Origin: Sphingomonas sp. CCH9-E2
Lineage (GTDB): Bacteria > Pseudomonadota > Alphaproteobacteria > Sphingomonadales > Sphingomonadaceae
Direction: 5' to 3'
DNA: 64,000 nt
Assembly: GCF_001557215.1 (NCBI RefSeq)
Contig: NZ_LSJM01000454.1
Span: forward strand, 20,997-84,996
Shown one piece after another: positions 26,660-36,900 of the stretch; the first letter of the stretch is position 1, and every line of letters begins with the position of its first letter. A program made the translations under genes and the position numbers. The notes beneath the pieces are model-generated. The model searched no databases. It saw only the letters and a list, made by a program, of their open reading frames with translations, and was not told the origin of the DNA.

Positions 26660-29600
26660 CTAAAGTCCCATTCCGGAGGCAACAGGAAGCCGCGGCAAGG
26701 CGCAGAGCGTGTTGACGAGCCGCATCTGCTCGATCGTCCTGCAGCTTGCGTCGCGCAATCGGTCGCTGCCGAAAACCAGCGCGAGCGCTTTGGCGCGCGA
26801 AACCGCGACGTTGATACGATTGAGCGAAAAGAGAAATTCCATCCCGCGCGCGGTCTCGTCGGCCGAGGACGCGGTCATCGAAACGAGACAGATCGGTGCT
26901 TCCTGCCCCTGGAACTTGTCGACCGTGCCGACGCGGATCGTGGCGGGCAGCGCCGCCCGCAGCGCGTTGACCTGGGCGTTATAGGGCGCGACGACGATGA
27001 TATCGCCGTGTTCGACCGGCCGCGTCATGCCGGCCCTGTCGGTCCAGCTCCCCGCCAGCAAGTCGGCGATCGCCGCCCGGATCGCGGCGCATTCCTCGAG
27101 CGCGATTTGCGCATTGCCGTCGTGAACGACCGGAACCCAATAGGCACCCGCCGCCGGCCACGCGGTTCCGGTCACCGACTGGCGTTCGGTGTCGGGGTGG
27201 CTCGCGAGCCGACCTTCATAGACTTGGTCGGAGATGAACTGGCAAACCGCGGGGTGCATTCGCCGCGTTTCAGCGAGGAAGATGCCGCGATCGGCGGGAA
27301 TGGTGGCGTGCTCGCCGAGCATCCATTCAAGGCAGGACAGATTGGCCGGCGCGGGGTGTGCGCCCTGGATCACCTGTGGCAACTGACGAGGATCGCCCAC
27401 CAGCACGATGTTGCGCGCCGCCCGCCCCATCGCGACCATATTGGCGAGACCCACCTGCCCGGCCTCATCGACGAACAGCCAGTCGAAGCGCTGCACATTC
27501 TCGTCGCGCGCGAAATAGAATGCAGTGCCCCCGACAACATGGGCGGCGGCGAGAGCCAGGTCGTCATTGCTCGTGGCGCGGTGCACGGCGCAATCGTCGG
27601 GATAGCCGTCGTCGCCGCCCGAAACCTTGTGGGCGAGCATGACCGGCTGGCTGGCATCCGCCTCTTCGGCTGCACGCAGGCAGCCGAAGAGGACATTGCG
27701 GATGGCCTCGTGGCTGTTCGAGGCAACGCCGACTCGATAGCCCGCGCTGACCAGCGAGAGTATCACCCGCGCCGTGACATGGGTCTTGCCCGTGCCCGGC
27801 GGTCCCTGGATCGGCAGCACGGTGCGGTCCATCGCCTGCGCCGCCGCGATCGCGCCGGCAACCGCGTCGCGAGCGCCGAGGATATCGCCGCTAATGCCCT
27901 TGAGGCGCGGCGCGGCACCCGACAACAGATCGTCGACGGCAGTGTAGCGCCGCGCGGCGCATTGGTCCTCGATCACGTCGGCGACCGCTGCCGTCAGCAC
28001 CGTGGTGTCGAGCGGCCAGTCGGGGTGCAGGGTCAGGCAGTCGGCGAGCAGCTCGGCCCGGGCCACTCCCACCTTCAGTGTAATCTCGCCTTCGGCACGG
28101 TCGAGCGCTTCGATCGTGACGGTCGCCGGCGGTCCGTCCGCGCTGGGGACGGTAGCTTTTCCGCCAGCGCGCAATTTCGTTTCCTGGGGCGGGAAGCGAT
28201 AGGTCCGGACCACCGACCGCTTGACCGGGGCAATCGCGGAGATCGCCTCGAGCCCGGCCAGCGCATCGAGATCGTCGACCAGTTCGTCCCCGTCACGCGC
28301 GGCGCTGTCGAAAACCGCCCATTGGGCAGGTTTCGCTTCGCGCTTGTGGAACAGTCCCAGGTTGAACAGCAGCTCCTGCCGATCCGCCGGGAGTTCGGAT
28401 GTTGCCAGCCTGTCGCGCAGCGCGAGCGTTTCCGCGCCCTCGGCGATCTCCTGCTCGGCGGCCTCGTGCGCAAGCTTCGGCCATGGCCGGTCGGGACGAA
28501 TGCTGACCAGCCAATCGCGCAGCTGCTGCGTCGATTCGCAGTCGATCCGATTATACGCCTCGATCTCGTCGAGGATCTGCGGGTCACCGGTTTCGCGCCA
28601 TTTTTCGTACGCGACGACCGATCCGCCCGCCGTCTTGACCTCGCCCTCGCGCTTGATGCCGTAAAAGGCTTCGAACGCCTTGATCGAATAGCTCGGTTCC
28701 GAAGCGATCAGCGCGCCGCGTACAACCGCGTAAAGGTCGACGAATCGGCGCTCGCGCATCAGCCGATCGAGAAAAGCTTCGCCGATGCCGTACCGGGTGG
28801 TGAGACGCCGGAGCGCGGTGATCTCATAGGGCGCGTAATGATAGATCCGCGCGTCGGGGTAAGCCGCCAGTCGGTCGCGGAAGAAGGCAAGCAGCCGTTC
28901 GAGCGCCCGCGCTTCGGCGGCATGGTCATGCGCCCAGAACGCATGGAAGGTTTCGGCCGACCAGACGCCGTGCAGATATTCGAGACCCTCCTCATAATGG
29001 GGGTCGCCCTCGATATCGTAGAACAGGTCGCCCGCCTGCGGCTGCGGCAGCAGATCGAATCCCTTGCCCGGCTCGGCAGGCCGCAATTCGAAAGCAGGGT
29101 CGCCGGTCTTGCGGGCGTGCTGCAAACGCGCCTGACACGCGAGTTTTTCCATCGTCGTGCCCGCCAGCCCGCGCACTGGCCCTTCATGCTGCGCGAGCGC
29201 GACCATCGTCGCGATGCCCGACGCTTCCAGCTTCTTGACCTGGCCGCGCGCGATATTGGCGACCTGGAATAGGCTGTCCTGGTCGGCGAGAGCAGCGCCG
29301 CAATGATCGGCCCAGCGGCATAGCGAACAATCGGCGCAGGGAATGGGCCGCGTCGCTTCGGGGGCGGCGGCGAAGGCTTCGAGCTTTGCCCGCGCACCGC
29401 GTGCAAAATGGGCATAGTCGGCGAGGCGCAGCGTCGCGCGCGTGCCGTCGCCCAGTTGCACATGGGCATGTTCGGGCATCACGCCCTGGATTTCGGCGAG
29501 AAGGTCCGAATAGAGCACGAGCTGCAGCACGTGCTTGGGGTGGGCCTTGCGCTTGAGCTTGGTGTCGGTCACCTCATAGCTGAACGGACCGAGCCGGGAG

Positions 29601-29959
29601 GGGCGCTCGACCCGCTCCAGGAAGTCGGACCAGCCTCCCCAGCGGCCGGACAAAAAGGCGCCCTGGAAGACGATGTTCGGGCCCTGCGCCAGGGCCGCCC
29701 GGGTCTCCTCGACATTCTGCCCGAGGTCGCCGCGCGCGATTTCGATCACGCCATGCCCGGCATCTTTGAGTTGCTGGAGATGCCCGGCTTCATGGGCGTC
29801 ACCCTGCCGCTGCAGCAACACCGCATCCTGGCTATCCTCGCGCGGCTGCAACGGCGCGCCGCGTAGATAGGCGAGATCGAGCGCAGTCGCGTGCGCGCAG
29901 CCGATAAACCGCATCAGGTCGGTCGCTGAAAACAAGATATTGTCGCCGATCGCCTTCAC
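26660..29959 (-). CDS. TM0106-type RecB-like nuclease + RNase H-like domain + SF1 helicase
   Basis: About 1,099 residues in three modules. Residues 1-225 form a Cas4/RecB-like nuclease with core YEVTDTKLKRK and QLVLYS, and Cys residues at about 21, 208, 211, 214 and 220 that could hold an Fe-S cluster. About 300-490 is an RNase H-like DEDD domain (LFYDIEGDPH, NRIDCEST). About 690-1,090 is a UPF1/DNA2-like SF1 helicase: Walker A GPPGTGKT near 719-726, FVDEAGQV, and VGTVDKFQGQEAPI. The GTG at 29959 has a strong AGGGGG ribosome site; an ATG at 30031 would add 24 residues but lacks one. First gene of the operon with the Mre11-like and SMC-like genes. Confidence 0.88.
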   Translation of the reverse strand: MKAIGDNILFSATDLMRFIGCAHATALDLAYLRGAPLQPREDSQDAVLLQRQGDAHEAGHLQQLKDAGHGVIEIARGDLGQNVEETRAALAQGPNIVFQGAFLSGRWGGWSDFLERVERPSRLGPFSYEVTDTKLKRKAHPKHVLQLVLYSDLLAEIQGVMPEHAHVQLGDGTRATLRLADYAHFARGARAKLEAFAAAPEATRPIPCADCSLCRWADHCGAALADQDSLFQVANIARGQVKKLEASGIATMVALAQHEGPVRGLAGTTMEKLACQARLQHARKTGDPAFELRPAEPGKGFDLLPQPQAGDLFYDIEGDPHYEEGLEYLHGVWSAETFHAFWAHDHAAEARALERLLAFFRDRLAAYPDARIYHYAPYEITALRRLTTRYGIGEAFLDRLMRERRFVDLYAVVRGALIASEPSYSIKAFEAFYGIKREGEVKTAGGSVVAYEKWRETGDPQILDEIEAYNRIDCESTQQLRDWLVSIRPDRPWPKLAHEAAEQEIAEGAETLALRDRLATSELPADRQELLFNLGLFHKREAKPAQWAVFDSAARDGDELVDDLDALAGLEAISAIAPVKRSVVRTYRFPPQETKLRAGGKATVPSADGPPATVTIEALDRAEGEITLKVGVARAELLADCLTLHPDWPLDTTVLTAAVADVIEDQCAARRYTAVDDLLSGAAPRLKGISGDILGARDAVAGAIAAAQAMDRTVLPIQGPPGTGKTHVTARVILSLVSAGYRVGVASNSHEAIRNVLFGCLRAAEEADASQPVMLAHKVSGGDDGYPDDCAVHRATSNDDLALAAAHVVGGTAFYFARDENVQRFDWLFVDEAGQVGLANMVAMGRAARNIVLVGDPRQLPQVIQGAHPAPANLSCLEWMLGEHATIPADRGIFLAETRRMHPAVCQFISDQVYEGRLASHPDTERQSVTGTAWPAAGAYWVPVVHDGNAQIALEECAAIRAAIADLLAGSWTDRAGMTRPVEHGDIIVVAPYNAQVNALRAALPATIRVGTVDKFQGQEAPICLVSMTASSADETARGMEFLFSLNRINVAVSRAKALALVFGSDRLRDASCRTIEQMRLVNTLCALPRLPVASGMGL

Positions 29960-30063
29960 ATATCCCCCTGGATTCCCGTTGCGCCCCCGCGAGGGAATCA
30001 CCTCGACAGGCACTACCCTGATCCGTAGCATGCGAGGGTGTCAATCTTTGGCATGGATGCAGC

Positions 30064-31047
30064 ATGACTTTCGCCAAGGCCAATGATCTTCTGCGCCTCG
30101 CGCAACTGGCAGCATCGCGGCGGCTGGGGATTAGCCTTGAGGAAATCTCGCAGGAATTCGGCGTCTCCCACCGAACCGCGCAGCGCATGACGAGCGCGAT
30201 GGAAGATAATTTCGCTAACGTGATCGTCGTGGACGACGGGGACCGCCGCCGGCGTTGGCGGATCGACAGCCCGGCCCCGGGACATCTCCAGCCGCGCCAG
30301 GAAACGACGATCGAGGCGCTCGAGATCGCCGCGCGCGCCGCGCGCGAGGAAAACCGATTACGCCATGCTCGCGCGCTCGAAGATATCAGGGACGGGCTGA
30401 TCACGCGTCTGTCACCGCGCGACGCGCTCCGGTCGGAAGCCGATGCGGAGGCGGTCCTGTCGGCGCTCGGCCAGGTCGCCAGACCCGGCCCCAAGGTCGC
30501 GATGAACCCCGAGGTGACCGATGTTCTGATCGAGGCGCTGCGCGGGCCGTTCCGGATGCGGATATTCTACGGCGACACGCCCGGCGAGGCGCGCGTGGTG
30601 GAACCCCATGGTCTGCTGCTCGGCCTGCGCAGCTATCTCGTTGCCCGCCAGCCCGAGCGGGGCGTCAATCTGCGCCATTTTCGGCTGGACCGCATCCATC
30701 GCGCCGAATGCCTGGACGAGAGCTTCGCGATCCAGCCCGGCTTTTCGTTGAGCGACCATGCAGCACAGGCCTTCGGCGCTTTCCAGGACCCCGCGCAATA
30801 TGGCGAGGTCGTGTGGCGTTTCCTCCCCGAAGCCGCCACCCGCGCCGGCGAATTCCAGTTCCATCCCCATCAGACGATCGAGCATCAGGAGGACGGCAGC
30901 CTGATCGTCCGGTTCAAGGCGGCTGGCTGGCTGGAGATGGCCTGGCACCTGTATCAATGGGGCGACAAGGTCGAAGTGATCGAGCCGGCAGGGCTGCGCG
31001 CGCTGGTCGCTGGCTATAGCCGATCCGACTTTCCGGCCTTGCCCTGA
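30064..31047 (+). CDS. WYL-domain transcriptional regulator
   Basis: A 327-residue regulator with an N-terminal winged helix (residues 5-70: DLLRLAQLAASRRLGISLEEISQEFGVSHRTAQRMTSAME) and a WYL ligand-binding domain at about 160-235 (MRIFYGDTPGEARVVEPHGLLLGLRSYLVARQ... RHFRLDRIHRAE), followed by a WCX-type C-terminal domain (WRFLPEAATRAGEFQFHP). WYL proteins often sit in defence islands and sense nucleic acid or nucleotide ligands to derepress neighbouring genes. It is divergent from the nuclease-helicase operon with about 100 bp between, so it probably controls that promoter and perhaps the convergent McrBC-type operon. Confidence 0.9.
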   Translation: MTFAKANDLLRLAQLAASRRLGISLEEISQEFGVSHRTAQRMTSAMEDNFANVIVVDDGDRRRRWRIDSPAPGHLQPRQETTIEALEIAARAAREENRLRHARALEDIRDGLITRLSPRDALRSEADAEAVLSALGQVARPGPKVAMNPEVTDVLIEALRGPFRMRIFYGDTPGEARVVEPHGLLLGLRSYLVARQPERGVNLRHFRLDRIHRAECLDESFAIQPGFSLSDHAAQAFGAFQDPAQYGEVVWRFLPEAATRAGEFQFHPHQTIEHQEDGSLIVRFKAAGWLEMAWHLYQWGDKVEVIEPAGLRALVAGYSRSDFPALP

Positions 31048-31114
31048 GGCGCGGCCTGCATCTCGCCGCGCCCAAAGGGACGATCGCAAGGCAAGCGCGC
31101 CAGGCGCAGCGCCG

Positions 31115-31948
31115 TCAGTGCAGTTCCGCGATAAAGCTGCTCGCGGTCAGTTGCGCGTGTTCGCTGAGCGGCGGGTGCAGCGTGAACGCGCTGGGCGCGC
31201 GGGCAAAGTTCCAGAGGCGCATGAGGCACCATTCCGCCGGCCGCGCCTCCGCAACCGCAAGCTCGTTGCGCGATATGTAAAAGGGCGTGCGTTCCCACCC
31301 ATTGGTGGTCTTGACCTCGATCAACTTCTCGCGGCCCTCGGCTTCAAAGCTTAGGATATCGAAGCCGAAGCCGTCGCCATCCTGTACGGCGGTCCACCGG
31401 ACCTTGTCCGCGAGATCGTCGCGGCCCGCCGCGCATAATTGCTGGCGTTCGTGGTGGAGCACGCATTCTTCGCCCGCCTTGCCGAGCGCACGGTTTCGGG
31501 CGTCGCGCTCGGCGACGTCGAATTTTCGCCCCATCGCCGCCATGAACGCTGGATCGACGGGGGGAGGCGCGTTGCGCAACGCGGGCGGCGGACCGATGCG
31601 CAGCGTCGACGGCGCCTGCGTCGTCCCCGGCCCGGCTCGCGCGCCCGTATCCGGGGCGAGCCAGTCGGGGCGTGCTTCCAGCCAGCGCAGCACCCCGTCC
31701 ACCAGCGCATGCTGGAAATTGGCCGCCGGCTTGTAGCCGTCGATCCACGGCTGGCCGAGGCCGAGCATGACCGCGCTGATGTTTTGGTGCTTGAACTCGA
31801 TCGAGCCTTTGCTGCGGCCGATCGCCTCCTGGAGGGCGCGATTGCGCGCTGCCTTGTTGAACGGGCGGCCGGCCAGTTCGTCGGTCAGCATCGCGAAATA
31901 ATCGGCGACTACGCGATCGATTTCGGCTCCGGACCAGCTGTCCGCCAC
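31115..31948 (-). CDS. DUF3883 (PD-(D/E)xK nuclease-like) protein
   Basis: A 277-residue protein. The N-terminal 90 residues (EIDRVVADYFAMLTDELAGRPFNKAARNRALQEAIGRSKGSIEFKHQN) are a conserved helical domain often found before DUF3883. The C-terminal part has the nuclease-type core: GKAGEE (Glu160), GFGFDILSF (Asp197) and LIEVKTTNGW (Glu211, Lys213). DUF3883 domains are common in restriction and anti-phage loci. The start is GTG at 31948, with AGGAG directly adjacent, so translation probably depends on coupling to the HEPN gene ending 4 bases upstream. Last gene of the leftward operon, convergent with the WYL gene. Confidence 0.82.
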   Translation of the reverse strand: MADSWSGAEIDRVVADYFAMLTDELAGRPFNKAARNRALQEAIGRSKGSIEFKHQNISAVMLGLGQPWIDGYKPAANFQHALVDGVLRWLEARPDWLAPDTGARAGPGTTQAPSTLRIGPPPALRNAPPPVDPAFMAAMGRKFDVAERDARNRALGKAGEECVLHHERQQLCAAGRDDLADKVRWTAVQDGDGFGFDILSFEAEGREKLIEVKTTNGWERTPFYISRNELAVAEARPAEWCLMRLWNFARAPSAFTLHPPLSEHAQLTASSFIAELH

Positions 31949-31951
31949 CTC

Positions 31952-32653
31952 CTACTCCACCACCGGATAGGTTGGTTTCGGCCATTCGTGGCCGGGATTG
32001 TCCATCATCAGATCGATGAAGATCGGCAGTAGGCAGCCGAGCAATGCCGCGCCATCGCGCACTTGGGCACGATTGACCTCGCTGTTCCAGGTCGAGCCGC
32101 CGTGCACCAGCTGATTGCGAAGCACATAAAGCCGGTCGAACAGGATCGCGAGAATCTTCGCGGTGTCATGGTCGCGCAAGGCATGACCGATTGCCGCGCG
32201 CGAACGTTCGAGCCGCTCTGCCCAATCGGCGTGGCCCTGGACCCCGTTGTGGTGCTGCCAGAAGGGATGGAAAACATAGCGGTTCGCTAGCAGCATGCGG
32301 ATTTCCTGCGGGAAGCGCTGCCAGACCATGTCGTAAATCCGGTGCTTGCCATCATAGCCGACAAGGGTCGCAAAGAAGGCTTGGAACAAGCCCCGCTCGC
32401 CCTCGGCCCCCGCGGGAGCGCCGATCGCACGCGACGCTTCGACATCGCCCGAATAGGCCGCGTTGAACCCGATCCAAAGCAAGATGAAGCGCACATCCTC
32501 GTCGCTCTGCTCGGCTTCGGCACGCCGCAGCCAGGACAGCGCGCGATGGACCCGAAGGCTGAGCGACGGCGGGAAGCCGTCGCGCAGCGCGCGCTGTTTG
32601 TCCTTGAGCGTTTCGTGATGCAGCGGCGTGCCGGAGGGGTAGCGATAGGCCAT
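31952..32653 (-). CDS. HEPN-motif protein of unknown specificity
   Basis: A 233-residue all-helical protein. Near the C-terminus lies RNQLVHGG (Arg179-x4-His184), the RX4-6H signature of HEPN ribonucleases, inside a helix-rich context (ILAILFDRLYVLRNQLVHGGSTWNSEVNRAQVRDGAALLGCLLPIFIDLM). The N-terminal half includes ALSWLRRAEAEQSDEDVRFILLWIGFNAAYSG, a pattern shared by Apea-like HEPN proteins. HEPN proteins in defence loci often cleave RNA after activation. It lies between mcrC (40 bp) and the DUF3883 gene (3 bp), inside one operon. RNase activity is inferred from the motif. Confidence 0.75.
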   Translation of the reverse strand: MAYRYPSGTPLHHETLKDKQRALRDGFPPSLSLRVHRALSWLRRAEAEQSDEDVRFILLWIGFNAAYSGDVEASRAIGAPAGAEGERGLFQAFFATLVGYDGKHRIYDMVWQRFPQEIRMLLANRYVFHPFWQHHNGVQGHADWAERLERSRAAIGHALRDHDTAKILAILFDRLYVLRNQLVHGGSTWNSEVNRAQVRDGAALLGCLLPIFIDLMMDNPGHEWPKPTYPVVE

Positions 32654-32693
32654 GACCGCAATGCTATAGCCTTGGGGAACGACCTCAATCCCT

Positions 32694-33965
32694 CTATGCG
32701 ATCGCCTCCTCGATCAGCAGACGGCGAAGCCGGGTCAGCGTCCCGACACCGTTCGCCACGTCGATCGTCGCTGTTTCGAGCAGATTGGTATGGCCGGATA
32801 TCCGGTGTCGGGCATGAACGGCCTCGGCCCCGCCCGCGCCGGCATGGTGCGGACAGAGCAACGTCAGCCGCGGAGCATCGTAGAGCTGCGCATAGGCCAT
32901 CATCTGATACACATCGGCTTGCGAGACGCCCAGTTTGGGATCGTCGATCCGCGACGCGATCCGTTTCCACTTGGTGTCGATGACATGGACCACCGCGCCC
33001 GCGCGACGGATCAGGATGTCGGGCTTGGTCTGGAACAGCCCGCGCCCCGTGTCGACATCGGCGAGGCAGAACAGCCGTCCGCCTTGCAGCGACACGGTGA
33101 AGTCACTGCCGGCGAGCGCGCTTACCACCATCCGCCCGACATATTCCTCAAACAGCGTGTTCATGTCGAAGAGCATGGCCGTGCCCAGCCCCGTCCCGCC
33201 CGTCGTCGTTTGATAGCGTCCTCGCAGGAATTGCCGGGCGAGGACGAACAGTTCTCGCCAGGCGCGACTGGTGCGGTCGATGACAACGTCATCCCATCGC
33301 AGCGCCGGCACCGGCACTTCGGCGATATCCGCATAGACGAAGGCGAGATCGCGCAGCCGCTGCTGGTTGGCGGGGCGCCGGGAGATACGCGAGACATGGG
33401 AAATCGCCGCCTTGATGATCCGGTTGAGCGCGATATCCGCGGACAGAAAATCGAAATGGCAGGCCAGCCGCGACGGATTGACCGCATGGCGGGTGAACTG
33501 GCGGGTGACATCGAGCCTGCCGCGCAAGGTCGGCAGATCTTCCTCCTGTCCGACATAGCGGCGCGGCATGCCCTTGCGCAGCACGGCGGTCAGCTTGTCG
33601 CAAAAGATGCGGATCAGGATCTCGAGCAGCGTTTCACGTTGCCATGCCAGCTCGGTAACCCCGCCGAGATCGATCCTGAGATCGAGCGCGACGGCGAGCA
33701 TGTGGACCAGGCGTTTGCGGATCGCTGCATTTTGCTGGTCGGGTGTTTGCCCCGGTGCGAGGTCGATCTTGGGCAGGATTTCCAGGCTGCATTCGGGCGC
33801 CGCGAGGATTCCGACGACGCCGCGCGCGCGCAAGGCGTGCCGGCCATGGTCGAGCACGCCGCTGCCGGCCAGGCTCGCCAGCCGGTCGGCATGCCGCTGC
33901 AGAATCTGGTCCGCCGCCTCGCCATAAGCGAGCCTGTCCCATTCGCGCACCGTATAGGATGGCAT
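32694..33965 (-). CDS. McrC-family restriction endonuclease subunit
   Basis: A 423-residue protein. The N-terminal part is the McrB-binding region typical of McrC ([26 protein letters not shown], then VGILAAPECSLEILPKIDL). The C-terminal PD-(D/E)xK nuclease shows LFEEYVGRMVVSAL, then FQTKPDILIRR (catalytic Asp), VIDTKWKRI (D-x-K) and QADVYQMMAYAQLY (the Q motif). McrC cleaves DNA, or RNA in some derivatives, when stimulated by McrB GTP hydrolysis. Its ATG overlaps the mcrB stop by one base (TGATG). Longer than E. coli McrC (about 350 residues). Confidence 0.92.
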   Translation of the reverse strand: MPSYTVREWDRLAYGEAADQILQRHADRLASLAGSGVLDHGRHALRARGVVGILAAPECSLEILPKIDLAPGQTPDQQNAAIRKRLVHMLAVALDLRIDLGGVTELAWQRETLLEILIRIFCDKLTAVLRKGMPRRYVGQEEDLPTLRGRLDVTRQFTRHAVNPSRLACHFDFLSADIALNRIIKAAISHVSRISRRPANQQRLRDLAFVYADIAEVPVPALRWDDVVIDRTSRAWRELFVLARQFLRGRYQTTTGGTGLGTAMLFDMNTLFEEYVGRMVVSALAGSDFTVSLQGGRLFCLADVDTGRGLFQTKPDILIRRAGAVVHVIDTKWKRIASRIDDPKLGVSQADVYQMMAYAQLYDAPRLTLLCPHHAGAGGAEAVHARHRISGHTNLLETATIDVANGVGTLTRLRRLLIEEAIA

Positions 33966-36900
33966 CAGGCTGCGAATTCCGAGAAATCGAACTGCGCCTT
34001 CAAGCTCCAGCGCAGCTTGTCGGCGCCGAGCTGGTCCTCGGCGAACCCCGCCGGCGCCCGAAGCCTTCTGGCCTCGAGGAAATGCGATTCCCCGGCGCCG
34101 TCGTCACCAAGCACCGCCGCGACCTTCGACCAGTCCTCGTAGAAATACTCGGCGAGAAGCGGAATGACCTTGTGGCGCATGACGTCTTCCACATCCGCGC
34201 GACTGCGACATCCGGAAAAATAGGCGTGGCCGATCTGGTGATCGCGATCGAACAGATACTCGATCCGCTCGTTGATCGTGTCCATCAGCTTGCACAAGTC
34301 GATACCGCCGACATTCCGGGCATCGATATCGCTTGCCGCTAGCGCCTGGCACAGCGCGTCGGTGCTCGGCATCAGCTCTCGGAAGGTGAAGCGGCGGCGC
34401 AACGCGGTGTCGAGCAGCGCGATCGACCGATCGGCGGTGTTCATGGTGGCGACGATGTGCAGGTTGGACGGCACGCCGAAGCTGGCCCCGGAATAGGGCA
34501 GCCGGACCCTGACCTCGTTCTCGCAGCCCAGGCGCTTGTCCACCTCGAGCAACGTGATCAGTTCGCCGAACACCCGCGAGATGTTGGCCCGGTTGATCTC
34601 GTCGATGACGAGCACGTGCGGGCGCGCCCCCGCGACAGGCCGTTCGGCGTTCGGCCCGATCACGGTGCTTTCCAGGGCATCCCAGTTGATTTCGTCGGGA
34701 TCGAGCCGATAGGCCGACTGGCGCCGAAAGTTCCGAGGGTAAAAGGCGTCACGCGGCGCTCCCTTGTCGTCGCGCCAGATCCATTGGACGCTGCGGCGGT
34801 GGGGATGAAAAGCGGCATCGGCATCGAATCGGTATTCACCGGTCACCTGGCCGAAGGCGCGGAAGCTGTCCCTCCCATCGGAAATGACGACATAATCGCC
34901 GAGCTGAAGGCCGGACCGGAAGGCAAAGGTCATTTCGATATTGGGGTCCTTGCCGCTCGCCTCCGGATCCTTCTTCTCGTTCCACTCCTTCCGGATCTCC
35001 TGGAAATCGTCGAAGCGCTCGTCGGACCAATCGATGTCGCCGCCCCAGCCGAGATGGATCAACCCGCCGTCGAGCCCTTCGCGAATCCGCTCCTCCTGGC
35101 TGCCGCGCTGTCCCAGCGCGACCTTGTAGATCGACCTCGACCGGTCGAGCCGTTGCGTCGGCGCATTGCCGGCATCGAGTCGCGCGCGTTCGCTGATGAG
35201 CTTGAAGACCCCCGCGTGCGGTTTGAGGCTGAAACCACCCGATGCCGTGGCTTCCTGCTCCTGATCGCCTTCCAGTTCGCTGCGGGTCGTCGGCCGCAGG
35301 CCCTCGACGAAATCTTCGTACGAAAAGGACTGGTGGAAGGTGACGAATTCGATCCGCCCGTCACCGGCGAGGCGGCGATACTCGGCCATCAGGGCGTCGC
35401 GGTCATGGCGCAAGGGTTCGGCCGCCTGGGCCCCGAGACAGAGCCGTACGGCTTCCCACGCCGTGGCGTAGGTCTTGCCGGTTCCCGGCGGGCCATACAG
35501 GATCAGATTGGTCGTGGCGGAGGCCTCGGCCATGGGTTCGGACGGCATCGATCGGGGCCCTTCCTGCGCGGCGAGCTGATAGGTGAAAACGGTGGAACCG
35601 CTCGGATTGGGGGTCGTGTGTGTCGGCGGCGGAACGTCGGCACATTGCTGAAATTTGGTGCTGCCAAGCGCGCTGCAGATGGCGGGGAACGCATCGTGCA
35701 ACCCCATGTCGCGGCTCAGGTCGCCCGCGCGGATCGAGGCTTCGGTTGCCCCTCGCTCGCGTGCGGGATCGATGTAGTAGTTGCGAGCGCATAGCCGGAT
35801 GCGGTCGGCATTGCGGATCAAGTGGTCATAGCGCTCCGGCGGTGCGACCGGCGCGTCCTTGCTATTTACAACAATATAGCCGGCGTTGTGCAAGAGCGCC
35901 GCGGCGTCGTCTTTCTGGCCCCAGCCGCCGTTCAGCTTGGTCTTGCCGCGCAGGAAGCCGACGATCGGCTTGGTCGGATAGACGCGATCGGGCCGCGCGC
36001 GCGTGGAGCGGACCCAATAGTCGCGCGGATCGCCGAACGCGTCGAATATCGCCCCATGCTCGCCCGACTGACGATAGCTGTCATAGGCATCCATCGCGGC
36101 TTCGATCGCCTTGCGGTCCAAGGACGTGGCGTCCTGCTCGCTATAGGCATGCGCGACCCACAGCGCGCCCTGCACATCGATCATGTCGCGTGGCGCAAGG
36201 CCGCTCGCCGCAAACGCGCGCCGTACCGCCTGCATAAAGCGCAGTTCGTCGCGATAGGTGTCGGCCACCGACGCGTGATCCGGAAACCGGCCGCCCAGTG
36301 CTTCCTTCCAGAAATCCTCGCGCACCGAGTGACGAATGTAGATGCCGTCATCGGGCGCCAAATGGACGAACAGGAACTCGGCAATCTGGCGCGCGGGGTC
36401 GGCCTTGCCCTTTGGAACCGCATCGATCCAGGCGGCAACGAAAGCGGCGAGCGCTTCGGGATGGCCGGCCGGTGTGTCCAGCGCGGCGGTGACCAGCGCC
36501 CGCAACGCAGGCCAGAGCCGCTCGCGGTTCGCATCGCCATTGGGCGACATCGGCCAATAGACGCGCCATTGCAGCAAATTGCTCTTGGCCAACGCGGTAT
36601 GCACCGCCTCCGCGAGCGCCTCGTCGGTTCCGGCTTCGCCGATCGCTTCTCTGAGCGCTTGCGCGATCTCCAGCTTGTAGGTCCGCTCGTGCGTGTCGAA
36701 TTCCGGATCGGGCCGGTCGAAGCGATCGAGGTCGGGAAAGAAGTGGCGCAGTCGGCCGATCCAGCGGGCGACCGCCGCCGGGTCGAGACGGAGCGGAGCG
36801 TCGGCCTTCAACAGAAGGGCGATCAACCGCTGCAATTCGGCGGCGTCGGCGATCCGGACGACAAGGCAGTCGGACTCGGCAAAAGCCCAGTCGCGGCTCA

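Noticed and set aside
27008..29272. 754-codon open frame antisense to the nuclease-helicase gene
   Set aside because: No recognisable domain, and the opposite strand encodes clear helicase and nuclease motifs.
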